A stretch of 64,000 nucleotides of DNA from Raphanus sativus (GCF_000801105.2 NC_079516.1:22605043-22669042), one strand, 5' to 3'; shown: positions 23,315 to 34,859, numbered from the stretch's first letter. Made by a program: numbers and translations. The notes: a model not told the origin generated them from the sequence alone.

Positions 23315-24738
23315 CTAGGTGTCTTCCTGCACCATGTGCAGTAAAAGAATTTTAAAATATTTTTTAAAAGATAAATATAAATTATATTTTTTTATTAATA
23401 TTATTAATTTTCTTTTTTTATCAATATTTTAATATAAATTTGATTTAACTGAACATTAAAATTAAGATAAAACCAATTTTTTTTATTTTGAATTATATTT
23501 AAGAATGTGCATGTATATATTTAAAATTATAATCTTATGTAGATTTTTCTATCTATTTATTTTAATTAAATATATTAAATAAATATGTAAAATTTCAGAA
23601 TTGTCAAAAATTAAAATTAAACGATATTTATAAAATCAGTAAATATATATAAGAAACTAGTGATTTTACGATTTAATTTGATTTTATGATTTAATTTTAT
23701 AATTTTCTAAAAATATGTATATAATTTTGAAATATTTTTAATTTAAATGATATTTCAAATTTTAAAAAGCCATAATTAAATATATATTTATTTTAATGAT
23801 GATTTATCCGTTATTGCCATATTTTTAAAAAGTCCAAAAATATAAATCGATAATAAATATAATATATGAGTTATTACCATATTTTAAATTTTTTATCAAA
23901 AATATAAATTAACATTAAATATAATTGTCCATGTCATATTAATCTATAAGACATGTCATCAATTTTAGTAGCTATGTCACAATTATTAATCTAGGTGTTT
24001 TCAGTAACCATGTGTAGTGATGGATTTTTTAAAAGTTAAATTTTATATTTTAAAATGTAATTTATTAATATTATATATTTTATTATTTTGACTAATAATT
24101 AATATAAATATCATTAATTAAGCATAAAATTAAGAGAAAATATTTTTTTTTATTTTAAATTATATTTAAGAATATATATGTATATATATAAAGTTAAAAT
24201 CTTAGATAAAAAATTATTTATTTCATTTGGTTAAATTATTAAATCAACTTGTACAAAATTACTAAAAATCATATAAAATTGTATAGTTATCAAAATTTAA
24301 AACTAAATAATATTTATATAATTTGTAGATATCTAAAAGAAACTAATGATATTACGATTTATTTTTTTAATTCAGAAAATTTAGAAAATTATAGATAATA
24401 AAAAATTTATTATTATAAAAGTAAAATTATATAATATTTTGAAATTCAAAATATCATATTTGAATATATTTATTTTAGTGATGATTTATGAGTTATTACC
24501 ATATTCTACAAAGTTTACAAAAAAATATAAATCAATATTAAATGTAATATATGAGTTATTTCCATATTCTAAAAATATTTTCAAAAATATATATTAGCAT
24601 TAAATATAATTGTCCATGTCATATTTAACCATATGACATGTCATCAATCTTAATAGCCACGTTACAATTTTTTTGTGAAAACGATTGTAGAGAAGACATG
24701 TGGCAAATCACTTCTCAAATATAGACTATGAGATGAGA
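23315..24738 (-). mobile_element. Non-autonomous Helitron with two tandem units and two 3' ends
   Basis: On the minus strand a 3' terminus lies at 23315 (hairpin CTGCACATGGTGCAG, then GAAGACACCTAG and T). A second, degenerate terminus lies at 23991 (CTACACATGGTTACTGAAAACACCTAG). The intervening ~680 bp is repeated: the CATGTCAT-ACATGTCATCAATYTTA block at about 23930-23980 reappears at about 24616-24665. Only the distal unit keeps the 5' part (on plus, ending TTCTCAAATATAGA...GATGAGA near 24725-24738). The element therefore has one 5' end, two bodies and two 3' ends. No coding capacity. Confidence 0.55.
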
Positions 24739-24947
24739 TATTCTTAAATTGTGAAATCTTTTTTTAAGGGTATATAGGATATTTCTCTATTTTAAAATGT
24801 ATATTTGCAAAGCATAGTAGAAAAGGAACGAAAAATCTGAAAAGCTGGATCGTGGATACATCTAAAACCCTAAAAACCCCAATTGGTTGAATAAACCGCC
24901 ACCAAAGCGAACAATCAAAGATCTCATCTCATTTTCCCCCAGCAGCT

Positions 24948-26433
24948 ATGAGGAGAGTTACCGGACTCGCTGCGCGCACTATCTCATCCTCCGTCGCTGT
25001 CCTTCCACGGCTCGGTCATACCACAGCGATGATGACCACGATTCCTTCTTCCGAGCCTCCGTCCCCGAGATTTGGTGGTCTACCCACGCCCACTTTTGCC
25101 GGCGGAGTCGCTGGGATTGTTTTCTTTTCCGCCGCCGCCGCATCGTCCCTTGGTCAAGAAGTCCACGCCAAGGACATGTCCCATAAATTCAACCCTAAAG
25201 AGGTGGTTCTGTATCAGTACGAGGCTTGCCCTTTCTGCAATAAGGTCAAAGGTAATGTTTTAGATCCGATCCAGTTTCATTTGGTTTCTTGTCTTTTTAC
25301 GGATTCATTAAATGATCGTGTATATCTTCTCTCTATAGCCTTCTTGGATTTCAACAAGATTCCATACAAGATTGTTGAAGTGAATCCCTGTTTAAGAAAG
25401 AAATTAAATGGTCTGATTACAAGAAGGTGCCCATCCTTACTGTTGATGGTGAACAATTAGTTGATTCGTCAGGTTTGTGCCTAAACCTGTATTCTTCTTT
25501 CCAGGACTACACATGCTTTGTTTAGTAGTCTTTTTTATGTCTATGGTGCAGTGATAATCGATAGCTTATTCCAAAGGATGCACCCTGAAATTTCAAAGTC
25601 TGAAGATGATGAAGAGATGAAATGGCGCAAGTATGATTCTCTTTTTCTTTCTTATTTTGGTGACCTATACTGGTTTCTTGTTCTAGGGTATGTGACACTA
25701 CAGAACCTGCAGCTGATAACGAATCTACGTTTGATAGGTGGGTTGACAATCACCTTGTGCATATTTTGTCACCAAACATATACAGGAGTACTTCAGAGGC
25801 TCTGGAGTCCTTTGACTACATCACCACCCATGGTATTGTTGCAGTCTTGTTTGCTTCTTCTTTGTATGCTCTTTTTGTATTTATATCCTTTTGGATTATA
25901 GATATTGGTCAGTATTTTATAACCGGATGAGTTCTTGGGATTCCTATTTTTATATAATCATAAAGCTTGTGTAGGTAGGAGTGTAAATCTTGTTTAAGAC
26001 CTAATATATTGCCCTGGATAATTATAGGAAATTTCGGTTTCACGGAAAGATTAGTGGCAAAGTATGCAGGAGCAACGGCAATGTACTTTGTATCGAAGAA
26101 ACTGAAGAAGAAATATAACATAACTGATGAACGTGCAGCTCTTTATGATGCTGCTGAGACATGGGTCGATGCCCTGAATGGGCGTCCATTCCTCGGTATA
26201 TCCAACTTCACTATCCAAATTCATTGTCCTCACTTTCTTTGATTGGTCCATAATTGTAGCATTTATTTACAGGTGGGTCAAGACCAAACTTAGCCGATCT
26301 CGCTGTATTTGGTGTTTTGAGGCCTATAAGGTACCTTAGATCGGGTAAGGATATGGTTGACAACACGCGCATAGGTGAATGGTATTCTCGAATGGAGAAC
26401 ACGGTCGGAGAGCCTTCTGGGATCAAAGAGTAA
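24948..26433 (+). CDS. mPGES2-type glutathione S-transferase family gene, six exons, one-base frameshift in exon 2
   Basis: Exons: 24948-25251, 25339-25472, 25552-25630, 25738-25832, 26028-26195 and 26273-26433. All introns are GT-AG and all phases close except in exon 2. The N-terminus is a basic targeting-like segment followed by a hydrophobic stretch (GGVAGIVFFSAAAASSLG). A thioredoxin-fold start (EVVLYQYEACPFCNKVK) carries the CPFC motif of glutaredoxin-like and prostaglandin-E-synthase-2-like GSTs. The all-alpha GST domain follows (NHLVHILSPNIYRS, ERLVAKYAGATAMYFVSKKL, KPNLADLAVFGVLR with Arg for Lys here). In exon 2, after IVEVNP, one base is missing near 25387; downstream codons resume the family sequence in the next frame. 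With that base present it would give 313 residues, about the length I recall for Arabidopsis At5g42150. It is either a recent loss-of-function or, given assembly noise elsewhere, a sequence error. The expected role is a membrane-associated thiol transferase in an organelle; the substrate is unknown. Confidence 0.85.
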
Positions 26434-26774
26434 AGGAGTTTGCTTTGCTTTGCTTTGCTTTATATCTTTAATAAGACTATGAATTACATAATATTTCGCT
26501 GATTTCATGGCGTAATAATGTCTTCAGTTTTAGAACTAGAGAAAGAAACCAAAGTAAAAAACTTCTCTTCTGAATGAGGATTTAAAGTACTGTGACATGC
26601 ATGGTTTGTCATTCATGCTTTTGCTAAAAAGTCGCTTGTTTGATTCTTTTATTGTAACTATTGAATCAGTTCTACAACATATAGGGGATGATCGATTAGG
26701 ATGTTTGAGGTGATTTTAGCTTTAACTACCTACCGCATTTAAACCAATCATGATTTATATTGATTTTTAAAGAT
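26434..26774. other. 3' flank of the GST gene
   Basis: A TTTGC-repeat (TTTGCTTTGCTTTGCTTTGC near 26440-26459) directly follows the stop, then a typical AT-rich 3' UTR and flank. No gene. Confidence 0.5.
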
Positions 26775-27652
26775 ACATCCAAAAGAAAACAGTTTTTCTT
26801 TTTTTGTTCCATCTAATTATATTAAAGAAAATGGACCAAGCCAAACAACATACAAAAAGTTGTAGTCCACAAAGCAACCCGGTCCAACAAATCCATACAA
26901 ACACAATACGCCCAAAGGCCCCAATGACCCACGGCCCAAATACAAGAAATCCTAAGATCGAAAGGATGCTGCCGCCGCATGCATCTCACATCCGGGATCC
27001 TGACCACCCTGCCAGAATTCACCGGAGACCGACCGCTCCACTACCTCTTCACCGCAAATGCCTTGACTCCAGTGTTTCCTTCATAGGAGAGAAACCATCG
27101 CTCCTGCGAGATCTCCTTCTTCACTAATCTTTGCTAACACCGAGAACACCGAGAAAAGGAAGTCGCGTGAAAACAACTTCATTCACCGTCGGAGATCTTC
27201 AGAATTCTCCCGACTACCAAACCAACACTCACACCCTAGACCCTTGCTCTCTGCGCCTCTCACCCCATCGGAACCAAACCGTTCAAGGCTAAAGCGCAGA
27301 TCAAACTACCAAACTAAAAACCTAAAGAAAAAAAGAAACCAGATCCGCCGTCAACCGAAAGGAATGGTGACGCGGTAACTTAAGCCGACCGTCCTCCTTT
27401 GTAGAAACAGAAGCGACGGCGGAGACTAGAGCCGACCGGCCACCGAGAGGGCAATGCACCGAAGGAAACAAAAGAGATACAACCAGAATAACTCTCACCA
27501 AAACTCAACAAATCCCGGCCGACGACATCTCTGAGAAAGCCCATCGTCGTCGGCCAGAAGCAAAACCCCCGATCTACTTTCTCTCTCCTCTCTAACTTCT
27601 CTCTTGGTTTGATAATCTAATATGACAAAAAACATCCAAAAGAAAACAGTTT
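26775..27652 (-). mobile_element. Retroposon (Sadhu/LINE-derived type) with 21-bp target site duplication
   Basis: A perfect 21-bp direct repeat flanks the insert, at 26775-26795 and 27632-27652 (beginning ACATCCAAAAG). The insert of about 836 bp is GC-rich at its 5' end (minus strand: GGCCGACGACGATGGGC near 27545-27555). It ends at 26796 in an A-rich tail (minus strand AACAAAAAAAGAAA). There is no TIR, no LTR and no long conserved ORF. Poly(A), a long TSD and non-coding content define a retroposon. The size and intronless, GC-rich 5' end resemble Sadhu elements of Arabidopsis, but I cannot confirm the family. A 5'-truncated LINE is the alternative. Confidence 0.7.
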
Positions 27653-27660
27653 ACAACTTT

Positions 27661-28900
27661 ATTTTTTAAAGGAAATTCGGCCAAAAAAATCTCAACTTTG
27701 CAAGAATTGCCAAAAAATACATGAATTTCTCGGCTGACCAAAAAACACTAAACTTTCATTGACTTTACAATTAATGAACAATGTTTTCGTTGACTTGCCA
27801 ATTTAACACGCCGTCAGTTAATTTAACAAAAAAGTTTAACGTCGTTTATTGTTGGCGTTAAAGTGAAACGACGTCGTTTTCAAATGAGATGAAACGACGT
27901 CGTTTTACATAATTTGAAAAATAAAAACAATTAGACCCCTAGAATCGAACTAAGGTTGGTTGGATCATATGGCAAGGTATTTTACCACTAGGCTAGTGGC
28001 ATTTTCAATTTAATTACTAACATATTGAATGTTATTTGGTACTGATTGAATATTAAAAAATTCTCTAAAAACTTAAAAATATCTTTAAAATTTCAAAAAA
28101 TTGGAAAATAAATAATTTTTTTTATAAAATTAATTTTGAAATTACAATGAAAAATAAGATTATTTTTTCTTTAAAAAATAAAAATCTTCTAAAATTTTCA
28201 ATTATTATTTTTTTTTCCAAAATCTAGTTAAAAATTCGATTTTCTTAAAAAAAATCGAATTTTGTTGAAGATTTTATTTTTTAAAGAAAAAATAAAATAA
28301 AATTTTATTTTTTCTTTAAAAAAAAATTCCCAAAAATTTCATTTTTTTAAATTTTTTTTCAAAATCTTGCTTAAAAAATCGAAATTTAAAAAAAAAAAAA
28401 GTTAAATTTTGGAAGATTTAAATCGAAACTTATAAAAAAAAATTGAAAATTTTGAAAGATTTCTTAAAAAATAAATTTATTTTTCATTTTAATTTCAAAA
28501 TTAATGTTATAAAAAATTCTTTATTTTTTCAATTTTTTAGAATTTTAAAGATTTTTTAAAGTTTTTAGAGAATTTTTTTTATATTCAACCACTACCAAAT
28601 AACATTAAATATGTTAGTAACATACATTGAAAATGCCACTAGCCCAGTGGTAAAATACCTTACCATATGATTCAACCAACTCGAGTTCTATTCTAGAGGT
28701 CTACTTGTTTTTATTTTTCAAATCATGTAAAACGACGTCGTTTCATCAGCGTGTTAAATTGGCAAGTCAACGAAAACATTATTAATTAATGTAAAGTCAA
28801 TGAAAGTTTAGTATTTTTTTGGTCAACCCAAAAGTTCATGTATTGTTTGGCAATTCGTGCAAAGTTAAGGTTTTTTTTTGCCGAATTCCCATTTTTTGAA
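27661..28900. mobile_element. Fold-back MULE/MITE with near-complete inverted arms
   Basis: Terminal inverted repeats start GGAAATTCGGCC at 27671 and end CCGAATTCCC at 28890. Flanking 10-mers ATTTTTTAAA (27661-27670) and ATTTTTTGAA (28891-28900) are a one-mismatch target duplication of Mutator length. The arms continue far inward: AACGACGTCGTTTTAC, a tRNA-like segment (27950-28010 and 28625-28700) and TGTTAGTAA-type sequence pair up, so most of the 1.2 kb can form one long hairpin around an A/T-rich centre. No transposase. Confidence 0.75.
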
Positions 28901-29296
28901 GTTCCATCTTTTTTTTTTAACGCTGTTTATTATTTATTATGATATTACAATTATTAAGAAGATTACAAAGACGATTCGACAACCGACAATACTACTTTCC
29001 TTATGAAGATCTACGCCTAACTGCATCATCTGAGCCGTCCTATGAAGATCCACGCCTGACTAGATTTACTTGCACCATGTTGAAGATCCCTTGTAAATCT
29101 TCCTTCTATAATTTGCACATTCCTTCATAAGCTGCATAGCTGCCTAATAAATCACGATCTCTCCGGGACTTGAAACCTGAATATGAGATAATATGCAATA
29201 AATTGCATAGTCTGGGATTCGAATCCCAGACTTAGGTGTAGAAGCCTTTAACCTTAACCATTAGGCTAAGGTGCTTCCAAAAAGTTCCATCTTTTT
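28899..29296 (-). mobile_element. tRNA-derived SINE with target site duplication
   Basis: The minus strand begins at 29281 with GGAAGCACCTTAGCCTAATGG (A-box-like TAGCCTAATGG) and has a B box GGATTCGAATCCC near 29215-29230. It ends in an A-run at 28910-28919 after a tRNA-unrelated body. Direct repeats AAGTTCCATCTTTTT flank it (28899-28913 and 29282-29296). Length is about 370 bp. The tRNA-like head cannot fold as a functional tRNA and has no discriminator/CCA context, so it is a SINE promoter rather than a tRNA gene. Its left duplication abuts the MITE target duplication. Confidence 0.75.
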
Positions 29297-29357
29297 AGTT
29301 TTAGGAAATTTGAAAACTACATCCTTTAAAACAAAATCAAAAAATTTATAACCTAAA

Positions 29358-30572
29358 TCTATACTATTAAGAGAGAATCAATCCAAAAAAATCTACTTAA
29401 ATAAAGTTGTTGCATCTTTTCATTTTTTAGTTCTAACTATAACATATGACCAAATATTACAATTAGCCTTTATTATAATAACTAAACAAAATCCTAGGAT
29501 TATTAGTATCATACAAATCGATCTTTCTCTAATATTTTAGGTAATATATTAATTTTGTAACTGTTAGATATTTGTTTATTTTGTAGAAACTTTGTGAGAC
29601 ATATATCTATATTATTAAAAAAAGAAATACCATTTTAAAATTTCCCTTTATTTTCACACTTATTTACACTACCATGCCACTGAAAATTAAATAATGTTTT
29701 TTTTAATTTTAATGTGTTTTTCTAAATTAAATTTGAATTAAAAACACTTCATTAACTTCTCCACTAAATCAATGTCAAAGATATTTATTTTTATCAGCTT
29801 CAAAAAAATATTTTTTTATTGAACAAACAATTCATGGAAATTATAATATCAACTCTTCATTTAACAAATTTGAACGAAAAAGGTATTACCAAATTTGAAC
29901 CGAAACTAAGTAAATATCCAAACGGATTTACCATTTTGGTATCTAGAGAACCATAACCAAACTTGATCCGAACGAAATATTTTGGATATTCTAACTTATT
30001 TAAATCATATTTATATACTTAAATATGTTAGCTATTTATAAAGTTAATATCCAAGATATAAACTATTTAAAGTTGTCTAAAATATTTGAAATATAAAAAA
30101 TAGTCAAAATTAAACATCTAAAGTAGATAAAAATAATCAAAACACCAAAAATTATTAAAATATATATTTCTTCTCCATCCAAATATTCAACTTAAACTAT
30201 TTTTAATTTTAATTTAGGTACTTTGGCTTACATATTACTCAAATTTACATGTTATATTATTTTCAGATTTAGGAAAATTTAAAGTATATATAAATATAAA
30301 AATTTAAAAATAGTTAACGGGTTATCCGAACCCGCAAAATTCGAATCAAACCGGAACCAAAATTTATAAATACCCAAATAGAGTTAGAATCTTTAAATTC
30401 AAAAAATTTCAAAACCGAATAGATTTTAACCGAATTCGAATGGGTACTCAAATACCCATCCTAGCTTAGTCAATTTAAAACAATCAAATATTGCAAATAC
30501 ATTATTTAGTATAGAAAATAAAAATTAAAACTGAAAAGTAATATCCGTGCGGTCGCACAGGCCAGGATCTAG
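29358..30572 (+). mobile_element. Non-autonomous Helitron
   Basis: The 5' end TCTATACTATTAAGAGAG at 29358 is preceded by A. The 3' end has a hairpin-like CCGTGCGGTCGCACAGG, then CCAGGAT and CTAG at 30569-30572 followed by T. Both match the plant Helitron pattern and the A/T insertion rule. A second 5'-end-like sequence, TCTATATTATTAAAAAAAG, lies inside at 29606, so two 5' ends share one 3' end. The interior is AT-rich with CCGAACCCGCAAAATTCGAA-type degenerate sequence and no coding frame. Confidence 0.75.
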
Positions 30573-31320
30573 TGGTCTATTAAAAATATCTCTCTAGATA
30601 TGACGGATACCAAATTACATTTGAAAAGAGGTTTTTGTATATACGTTGATATGTAACTTTTTCATGAAAAAAATACTCTCTCACAGTTTTTACTGATTAC
30701 GTTAGATGTCACATTCCACTTAAAACATATATTATAGTGTATGAAAGACATAAATATCCTTTAACTAAAGGAAGAATCATTTTCCATCATTTTCTTAGTT
30801 GAGTAACCAAAACAACACGTGGCCCCTCTCTTCTCTATCTTTTCACTTCACCAATTGGGGACTCTAACTCCATTTGCCCTTATTAAAAAAAATTTCATTT
30901 TCTTTATCCCCTCTCTTTTCCCTTTACCCTTTTATGTTTGCATTCTCCTTATTAACCTTTCTTTATTTAATATATTTCTTCTCCACCTCATTAATTCATT
31001 TAATTTTTCACATAAATTCACCCAACCAAACACAACAACCAAATGAGGTCCACATACAATCTTAACCAATCAAAATTGAGCATGCCCCATATGTCTTCAT
31101 GTTTCTTCTCCTCTCTCTCCTCCTCTCCACGTGAAATCCTTCTTCCCAATCTCCATTGGTGATTTTGAAGCTCTAAGATCAGGTAATTCTTGTCCGTTTT
31201 TCATGAAATTTTTGTGTAAAATATCTTTTAAATGTTTGTGTATACCATGGGTAACCTAAAAAAGTAAGAATTATTGAAAATGTGAGAGAAAAAATGATTT
31301 GTAAATCTGTGTATATGGAT
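30573..31320. other. Promoter-like or captured 5' sequence, no ORF
   Basis: Contains ACACGTGGCCCC (a G-box core CACGTG) near 30815-30826 and a CT-rich stretch at 30820-30960. Around 31120-31185 there is a 5'-UTR-like sequence (CCACGTGAAATCC...) ending in a good donor, AGATCAG|GTAATTC. The pattern suggests the 5' end of a plus-strand host gene, possibly captured or cut off by the adjacent MULE. No coding exon could be assigned. Confidence 0.3.
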
Positions 31321-31372
31321 TTCGAGTATAAAGACAGACTTATTAATTATAATGGCTGGCTTATTTATACCG

Positions 31373-33182
31373 TTACGGCTGACTTACATGTAGGAGTTTC
31401 TCTACACCACGCGTAAACGTGGTTTCCTTCGATCTAGCATCATTTCTCCGTTTAGCGAACCATCTTGTCATCATAACGCGTATCGATTCTAATATTCGAA
31501 TAATGCTAAGTCCTCTAGGATTCGAGAGTGCTCTGTTCATTGATTCCACTATGTTCGTAGTCATCAAATTGTATCTCTCCCCCGGAAAATGAACACGCGC
31601 CCACAGTCGGACATCAGCTCTTTGGAGGTACCCATTGCAGTTAAAGATTAATCTCTTCAATCTCTTCGAACATAGCAGTAAATTCAGACATCCTAAAATA
31701 GCTTGCCGCTTTCTTCACAAGACGAAATACTTCTTTTACTTTGTACCCCCAAAATGTTCTTGTATAAATGGTAGGTGCAAATCCCCCGAGAAGCTAACGG
31801 ATACACATTTCCAATTGCTTTCCCTATCGAGTTATGCCTATCCGAGATTATTGCAAGACCCTCATCGTCGAAATCAAAAGTTTTAGATGCGTAAAAAACC
31901 AATGCCACGAATCATCATTTTCAGTGTCTACCACTGCAAAGGCTATTGGAAAAATCTGAAAATTACCATCTTGAGCTAGTGCTGTGAGAAGCGTCCCTTT
32001 GTATTTACCATTAAGAAGCGTACCGTCGACAACCACGACTTTGCGCCTGAAAGGAAACCCATTTACGCTCGCACCAAATGCAAGAAACACATACATGAAT
32101 CTTCCAAACTCATCGATTTTGAAGACGCGTAACTGTATCCGAATTTTTCCTTCTTATCATGTATAAGTAAGAAGGCAAGTTCTCAAACTCACTCTCAGGT
32201 GTTCCCTCCTCGATTTCCCTTGAAAATTTCAGCGTCCGATGTGATTTCTAATAATCCATCTGTCCACATGAAAAACGATACAAATAAACTCAGCCACATC
32301 ATAATAATAACTCAGCCACATCATAATAATAACTCAGCCGCAACATAACAATAACTCAGCCGAAGAATAAATAATAACTCAACCACAACGGAACAATAAC
32401 TCAGCCGAAACAAGTAATTACCTTTACACCAAACTACTTAGTAATAGCTATTCCGACACTCGTAGGACGAACAGACGGACCAACGTCGCCGAGGAAGTCC
32501 TTGTACAACTCTCCTAAAATATCCGGTGTTGCTTGTCTAGATCGATTAGAACGCACAGTTGTAGAACATGAATGTTTCGAATCGTAAATACGAACATAAA
32601 ATGCTGGGGATTTCCCTTGTGTAGAAGCACGAACTCTCCAGATACATCCATCAACCCAACACTTAACGATGATTAATGTCAGAGTGGATATGTGTACATC
32701 AAAAATCAAATCCATCCCTCACTGTAAGAAGTTTTAGTCGTCTTCCAATATTTTTTTTACTCTTGTATCGTTGCCCTACAACAAGGTTTAGCGACGACAT
32801 CTCCAACCTTAGAACCTCCAGATTTCCTTTAGGTCCACTCGTGGAAAAGTTCTGAATATCTCTTCTTTTGGAGGTAGCGTTGGTGAATCTTCGTCTTCTG
32901 TTAGAGACTCACCGTATGAGCTGAAGTATCATCTTCGGATGACACATCGTTCGAGTCGTCGAACATATCAAATCGGCTATCAAATTCATCATCTTCTCCG
33001 TCTTTTTCGCCATCTTCATTTTCTCCGCTTACATTGTGTTTTTCTCCTTCCACTTTATTACAACAGTCATTTTCATTGTCCTCGTGTTCCTTCTCCAACT
33101 GCAACCCATCGTTACACTGACTGTAATTTTCGTCTCTTCTGGATTCAACTTCTGAAACTTCTGAGCTAATATTGACAAACAT
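31373..33182 (-). pseudogene. MuDR-type (MULE) transposase gene, broken
   Basis: Pieces in several frames run in order on the minus strand. An acidic Asp/Glu-rich N-terminus comes first (33182-32901). Then a MuDR DNA-binding domain with CWVDGCIWRVRAS and YDSKHSC (32715-32434). Then the catalytic region with VVVDGTLLNGKYKG and HWFFTHL (32096-31848) and IISDRHNSIGKAI (31908-31693). Last is RYNLMTTNIVESMNRAL...MTRWFAKRR (31660-31373). These are the marks of Mutator-superfamily transposases (DGT, SDR and N-ESMN blocks). The usual C-terminal SWIM zinc finger is missing; the last frame meets CAT|GTAAGT, a donor-like site, near 31388. Frame changes and missing parts make it non-functional. The N-terminal part is repeated at 40546-41196 because of the assembly duplication. 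Confidence 0.75.
32281..32410. repeat. Short tandem repeat, ~23-bp units
   Basis: About five imperfect units of ATAATAATAACTCAGCCACATC, with variants ACATAACAATAACTCAGCCG and GAATAAATAATAACTCAACC. It lies between coding blocks of the MULE gene and is probably intronic to it. Confidence 0.7.
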
Positions 33183-33748
33183 TTAACTCTTCTCTCTTTC
33201 TCTGTAATTCCGATTCATTTCACCATTCTTGTTCTCCGTAATCTCCACACAGAGACGTAGCTGTTCGTTTTTCTTTAGGTTTAGAAAAACCTTGCAATTG
33301 TCTAGTATTAAAGACGAAAACTGGGGAGTGTCGAGCTTCATTGTTTTCAAAGTTTTATTCGAGATCATGTAGCTAGGCTGAATATGATGCCGGAATTCAA
33401 CTTTGCGAATTCTTCAAGAGTTTGTTTTCTCATCTAAAGGCAGAACTTTAGACCCTCTACTGTCGACGTTGAATTTATATATGTTTTCTTAATCCAGTTA
33501 CCAGAAACAATAATAACGGGATCCATAATTCTAAGAAAGATGAAGATTAAGTAATGGCATTATTGTAAATACGTTTTTTTCTCACGTGAAAAATGGCACG
33601 CTTGGGATTTAAAAAAAACCAGTAATAAAAAAAATTGTCTTAGTCTATTTCATTATAAAATATGTAATAGTTGAGTAAACTTCCTTAATCAATGACTCAG
33701 ATCTTCTCAAACCTCTCACATCTCATCCATCTCACCATTCACGTGCTC
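33183..33748. other. 5' region of the MULE gene, no gene of its own
   Basis: A minus-strand frame (33183-33368) reads into the MULE N-terminus without recognisable features. The rest is AT-rich with a CACGTG-containing ATACGTTTTTTTCTCACGTG. No terminal inverted repeat could be identified. Confidence 0.35.
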
Positions 33749-33886
<138 letters not shown>

Positions 33887-33917
33887 CACTTCTTCCCAAA
33901 TCTCAGATCTGTTCAGA

Positions 33918-34160
33918 TGACGACGATGGTGTATCCAGACGAAGCGGAAGAGAGGGAGATTGGAAGAAGCTGGGGGAGAGGACGATGACGATGGCGTGGA
34001 GTGGACGATGGCGTGGAGAGGACGACGGCATGAGAGGACGATGCCAGGACGACGACGGCGTGAGAGGACAATGCCAGGACGACGACGGTATGAGAGGACG
34101 ATGTCGGGACGACGACAGAGTTGACAGAACGAAGATGAAGACGGCGTGAAGAGGACGCCT
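33918..34160. repeat. Imperfect short tandem repeat (GAGAGGACGAYG...)
   Basis: Units of about 24-36 bases containing GGACGACGACGG and ATGAGAGGACGATG repeat through about 33975-34125. Open frames on both strands here are by-products of the repeat and are not annotated as genes. Confidence 0.6.
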
Positions 34161-34292
34161 CCGTCTCAGATATCTGTACCTCTATCCCACCACCAGCACT
34201 ACCCACACCACCATGGTTCGACTTCTCTCTCTCTCATCTCTTCAACTTTAATTGAATCTAAATATCGTTTCTGATCCGAGGATTCTGTTCCG

Positions 34293-34486
34293 ATGGCGAT
34301 CAAAGATGTCACGGAGGAAAGTTGCGGAAGCAGAGCCGTTGTCGCTGCTGCATATGTTACTAAGGACAACCCTAGGCAGCACCGCAGGAAACTCTACAGC
34401 GAATCCATGAGTCTAATCTAGGAGTTGCGGATGCAAAGCCGTCGTGGCTGTTGGTGCTCTCGTTGTTCCAGATACTTCTCCAAGTA
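34293..34486 (+). CDS. Possible first exon of an unidentified gene (MAIKDVTEES...)
   Basis: The ATG at 34293 opens MAIKDVTEESCGSRAVVAA and is followed by a donor-like CTCCAA|GTAAGCC at 34486. The duplicate at 42301-42496 gives a longer uninterrupted frame because indels differ. SCGSRAVVAA has an echo about 110 bp further on, where another frame reads SCGCKAVVAV. I do not recognise the protein and found no later exons. It may be a gene piece captured by the neighbouring MULE. Confidence 0.25.
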
Positions 34487-34859
34487 AGCCACAATCTTTA
34501 GTGTTTAAAGTGCTAAAAAATGCTAGTAAAAAAGGTTCAGTGTTTAAAGTGCTAAAGGTTAAAGTGCTAGTAAAATAGGTTCAGTGTTTAAAGTGCTAAA
34601 AATGACATTTTCAGTGTTTAAAATGCGATTTCCCCTTTGTTTACTTGCAACTCTATTTAATTTAAAGTATTATTAAGACCATCAGAACCATGTTTCTTAT
34701 GAATATGTCTGAGTAGTTCTATTGTTATATTTAAAGTTGTTCAAAAGGGTGATCTATGTGTTGCTAATCTTGAAATTGTGTTAGGGTGCTTAAAATAGTT
34801 CTTCATCTAGGTGTGCTTATTGCTAAGCCTTAAGATTAATCACCTTAATTATGCTATAT

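Noticed and set aside
26804..27127. 107-codon plus-strand frame (MFHLIILKKMDQAKQH...)
   Set aside because: It lies antisense within the poly(A)-tailed retroposon and shows no domain; base composition explains it.
27950..28015. tRNA-like gene in the fold-back element
   Set aside because: It is present as inverted copies in both arms, is degenerate, and lies inside a transposon.
29215..29281. A tRNA gene on the minus strand
   Set aside because: A-box and B-box are present but the cloverleaf is incomplete and the sequence runs on into a poly(A)-tailed body with target duplications, so it is a SINE head.
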